64,000 nucleotides of DNA from Thermoproteota archaeon (GTDB taxonomy: Archaea; Thermoproteota; Thermoprotei; Gearchaeales; Gearchaeaceae), in contig JAJPJK010000001.1 of NCBI GenBank assembly GCA_021324265.1, positions 115,617 through 179,616 on the forward strand. The letters run 5' to 3'. This document shows, one piece after another, positions 61,924-64,000 of this stretch. The translations under genes were made by a program, and so were the position numbers. Below the pieces are notes generated by a model. It worked only from the letters and a program-made list of their open reading frames with translations, was not told where the DNA came from and searched no databases. Within the stretch, counting starts at the first letter, position 1, and each line of letters starts with the position of its first letter.

Positions 61924-61936
61924 GTTTATAAATGGG
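61924..61936 (+). promoter_or_regulatory. TATA box of the rps15 operon
   Basis: GTTTATAAATGGG lies 19-31 bases before the ATG at 61955, in the divergent spacer with rdgB. Confidence 0.5.
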
Positions 61937-61954
61937 TATAATTTTATTTCAACT

Positions 61955-62395
61955 ATGCGGCGAGGTCGTGAGAAGGGAAAGACTCATTCAACTAGACCAT
62001 CAACTCGTGATGAGGCTCTTATTAGTGAACTTGATCAAGAGGCAATAAAAAATAGAATAATAGATTTAGCAAAAAAAGGAATTCCTCCCTCTAGGATTGG
62101 CATTATACTTAGAGATGAGGAAGGAGTCCCATTGGTGAAGCATGTTTTTGGAAAGAAACTAGTTTCTCTTTTAAAGGAATGGGGTTATGCTCCACAAATC
62201 CCTGAAGATCTTCAAAATTTAATTGATAGGGCTAACAACACAATAGAACATCTGAAAGAACATCCAAAGGACTATAGAGCTAAGAGAGGGCTTGAGGAAA
62301 TCATTTCAAAGATCAATAGATTGAGTAAGTATTATAAGCGAAATGGCTACTTACCTGAGAACTGGGAACATGGAATCAAGATCCCTAAGACATAA
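61955..62395 (+). CDS. rps15: Ribosomal protein S15 (uS15)
   Basis: Small-subunit protein of the archaeal/eukaryotic type, with an N-terminal extension and the LAKKGIPPSRIGIILRDEEGVPLVKHV region near 38-64. Length of 146 is typical. It is followed at once (no gap) by the RecJ-like nuclease gene, a linkage seen in many archaea. Confidence 0.95.
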   Translation: MRRGREKGKTHSTRPSTRDEALISELDQEAIKNRIIDLAKKGIPPSRIGIILRDEEGVPLVKHVFGKKLVSLLKEWGYAPQIPEDLQNLIDRANNTIEHLKEHPKDYRAKRGLEEIISKINRLSKYYKRNGYLPENWEHGIKIPKT

Positions 62396-63733
62396 ATGTC
62401 CTATGAATTTGAAAGTAAATTAGAAAATTTCACTAAATTTTTCGACGAGGATTTTCTTCCTTTCCTTTTGGTGGGTCATTATGACGCTGACGGCCTGATC
62501 TCTTTATCTATAATTGCCAAGCTACTTTATATCAAAAAAATACCCTTCATTTTCAGAATATCAGAAGTATTGAATGCAAACGAGATCAAAGAATCTGCAT
62601 TTTATAAGATTATTATAGTTGATTTTCAGATAACTGAAGAGATCTCAAAAATAGGTGAAGAAAAGCGAATACTTGTTATTGATCATCACCCGATAAGAGG
62701 CGATGCTGAGAGATTGATGGTAATTCATCCGGTAGTGCTCGGAATAAATGACGATGTTTCTTCATGTTCATCGACTTTGTCATATTTGCTTGCAAGGTGC
62801 ATTGATGATTCTTTTATAGAACTTTCTCCTCTTGCTATAGCAGGAGCTCTCGAAGATAGACTGGATAGGGAGGATAAAAGGGGGTTTCGAGGAATAAATA
62901 AAATCGTTTTAGAAGAAGCTGAGGAGGTTGGATTAATTAATAAAGAAGAGGGCTTGATATGCTACGGTGATTTTTCCGAAACACTTCCTGATGTTTTAGC
63001 TCATTCATTTGAACCATTCTTCCCCAATTTGTTTTCTTCTCGTGAAAGCGCGCTGGAATATCTAAAAGGTTGCGATATAGCAAACGATCTCTTAGATAAA
63101 CCCCTTAACGAAATACAAAAAGAACAGCAAGCTGAGATAGGTAAAAAGCTCGCTAAACGTATGCTCAAAGAAGGTTTTAGAGCATCGATAATAGAGAAAA
63201 TTTATGGTTACAATTATAGTACGAGCATGCATAGTAAGTATAGGAATCTAAGATTCATAGCTAAATCAATTGATTTTATTGCAAGATCCATGAATTATGG
63301 TGAGTTCATAGATGTTCTTTTCAAAGATAGACTCCATCATTTTTCCTTCGAAAAGTACTTCAATGAATACATCAATGTTATAGACAAGATATTACTTCGA
63401 TCGATGCGTGAAAAAAGGAAAAAAGAGTACAAGAAGCTTTACTTCTTATCCTTTGAAGGCAAGATAGACCGTTATGTTGGCAGCTTTGCGAATTTACTTT
63501 CCTCATCTAACATAAACAAACCGGTCATCGTGATTGCTTCAGAATTCGGTAAGGACATGTATAAGCTCTCTCTTAGGTCAAATAATTCAATAGATGCAGA
63601 TTTGGGCTCATTGGCTTCGATTATATCCAAGAAGCTTAATGGAAGTGGTGGAGGACATAAGCATGCTTCAGGCGCAATAGTGCCAAAAGAAAATCTAAAT
63701 GCTTTCTTAGAAGAGCTTGATGCTTCTTTATGA
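62396..63733 (+). CDS. RecJ-like DHH-family phosphoesterase
   Basis: A 445-residue single-strand nuclease or nanoRNase-like protein of the archaeal RecJ/GAN group. DHH motifs: HYDADGLISLS near 28-38 (motif I), IIVDFQI near 76, VIDHHPI near 96-102 and the DHHA1 motif GGGHKHASGAIVP near 420-432. In archaea related proteins partner GINS/Cdc45 at the replication fork or act in RNA turnover. Overlaps the Pcc1-like gene by 4 bases. Confidence 0.85.
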   Translation: MSYEFESKLENFTKFFDEDFLPFLLVGHYDADGLISLSIIAKLLYIKKIPFIFRISEVLNANEIKESAFYKIIIVDFQITEEISKIGEEKRILVIDHHPIRGDAERLMVIHPVVLGINDDVSSCSSTLSYLLARCIDDSFIELSPLAIAGALEDRLDREDKRGFRGINKIVLEEAEEVGLINKEEGLICYGDFSETLPDVLAHSFEPFFPNLFSSRESALEYLKGCDIANDLLDKPLNEIQKEQQAEIGKKLAKRMLKEGFRASIIEKIYGYNYSTSMHSKYRNLRFIAKSIDFIARSMNYGEFIDVLFKDRLHHFSFEKYFNEYINVIDKILLRSMREKRKKEYKKLYFLSFEGKIDRYVGSFANLLSSSNINKPVIVIASEFGKDMYKLSLRSNNSIDADLGSLASIISKKLNGSGGGHKHASGAIVPKENLNAFLEELDASL

Positions 63734-63951
63734 AATTGAGTCTAAGAATTTCCTGTTCAAGTAAGGAGGAAGCAGCCTATATTTTTAATGCGCTTAATCC
63801 TGATAATAGAAATGTACCTAAGGATCTTAAACTGGAACTAGATATTCAGGAAGATGAAATCTTGATAGTTTTAGAAAGTGAAAACCTTAGAAGAGTTAGA
63901 TCTACAGTTGATGAGATCCTATCTTTAATCTCCTCAATGGAAAAACTTTAA
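63730..63951 (+). CDS. Pcc1-like protein (copy 2)
   Basis: A 73-residue protein of Pcc1 type: ISCSSKEEAAYIFNALNPDN near 7-26, a strand, and the NLRRVRSTVDEILSLIS helix near 52-68. It is shorter and diverged from the copy at 8946 but shares the fold pattern. Its place 2.3 kb from kae1/bud32 and in the rps15-RecJ operon suggests it may be the KEOPS member or a paralogue of Pcc2 type. Which copy functions in KEOPS is unresolved. Confidence 0.68.
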   Translation: MKLSLRISCSSKEEAAYIFNALNPDNRNVPKDLKLELDIQEDEILIVLESENLRRVRSTVDEILSLISSMEKL

Positions 63952-63977
63952 AATGTTGCAATTAGATAAGTGAAGGT

Positions 63978-64000
63978 ATGAGTGTAAAGGCAATAAGAAA
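63978..64000 (+). CDS. Start of a further gene, probably ribosomal protein S3Ae
   Basis: ATG at 63978 begins MSVKAIR and runs out of the window; a GAAGGT lies just before. The position after S15 and RecJ-like genes is where archaea often encode S3Ae, whose start is similarly short and basic. Only seven residues are seen, so the identity rests on context. Confidence 0.45.

Noticed and set aside
1-64000. CRISPR arrays, insertion sequences, integrases, rRNA and other tRNAs
   Set aside because: No regularly spaced repeats, no transposase or integrase motifs, and no further cloverleaf; intergenic spaces are too short to hold them.

Overview
This is a gene-dense archaeal chromosome segment, AT-rich (by eye about 37% GC), with some 89 protein genes, two tRNA genes and no gap over 300 bases; the longest intergenic stretches are about 75 bases. 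I see no mobile element, CRISPR array or rRNA. The content (proteasome alpha, exosome, RNase P proteins, eukaryote-type translation factors, RNA polymerase subunits D/N/E, topoisomerase VI, KEOPS, archaeal lipid genes) is archaeal. The short XPF nuclease without a helicase, the gene orders, and topoisomerase VI beside a Rieske/cytochrome b complex and heme O synthase suggest a respiring TACK-lineage archaeon, perhaps a basal Nitrososphaeria-like group. GC-rich tRNA stems and a terminal Cys-x-Cys in the MTA phosphorylase hint at thermophily. Lineage is inference.

Layout: 1-4.5 kb holds the end of a methionine synthase, an alpha-glucan phosphorylase, tRNA-Asn, a nucleotidyltransferase-cupin fusion and a leftward RNase P/RNA-binding trio. 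4.5-9.6 kb is the exosome super-operon (psmA, SBDS, Rrp4, Rrp41, Rrp42, L37Ae, Brix, Pcc1, prefoldin beta). 9.6-12 kb is an ECF-transporter energizing module without an S component. 12-14.6 kb is the thiolase/HMG-CoA synthase/DUF35 operon. 14.6-21.3 kb has a nucleotidyltransferase, GcvT, tRNA-Gln, a large membrane protein with ribophorin I-like architecture and glycine dehydrogenase. 21.3-25.1 kb is leftward: tRNA methylthiotransferase, MetRS, MTA phosphorylase. 25.1-30.4 kb has aIF2-beta, NMD3, aIF1A, RIO1, the KH protein Dim2 and topoisomerase VI. 30.5-33.3 kb has geranylgeranyl reductase, an Lrp regulator, QueC and a flavin reductase. 33.3-37.7 kb has heme O synthase, a Nudix enzyme and a six-gene Rieske/cytochrome b operon. 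37.8-43.4 kb is purine and protein-processing genes (fRMsr, IMPDH, XPF, two-subunit GMP synthetase, Map). 43.4-53.2 kb is rpoD-L18e-L13-S9-rpoN-enolase-S2, MEMO, mevalonate kinase, isopentenyl phosphate kinase, prenyl synthase and GluRS. 53.2-64 kb is L7Ae-S28e-L24e-aIF5B-S6e-aIF2-gamma-PIN-RpoE1-Spt4-CoA kinase-S24e-S27ae-Kae1-Bud32, then RdgB, S15, a RecJ-like nuclease, a second Pcc1-like gene and the start of a further gene.

The genes together cover RNA processing, translation and transcription, isoprenoid-lipid synthesis by the archaeal mevalonate route (thiolase, HMGS, MVK, IPK, prenyl synthase, reductase) and parts of an aerobic-type electron transport chain. Most operon-internal genes overlap by ATGA or TAATG junctions. 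Many convergent genes overlap at their 3' ends, and both tRNA genes abut or overlap an opposing stop codon. First genes of operons have a TATA box 25-40 bases before the start and little leader; some internal genes have a strong GGAGGT. The observations I rate highest are the ribophorin I-like protein (16747-18411), a lysine at a heme-ligand position of cytochrome b (codon 36439-36441), the two Pcc1-like genes, and the repeat/hairpin structure before tRNA-Gln.
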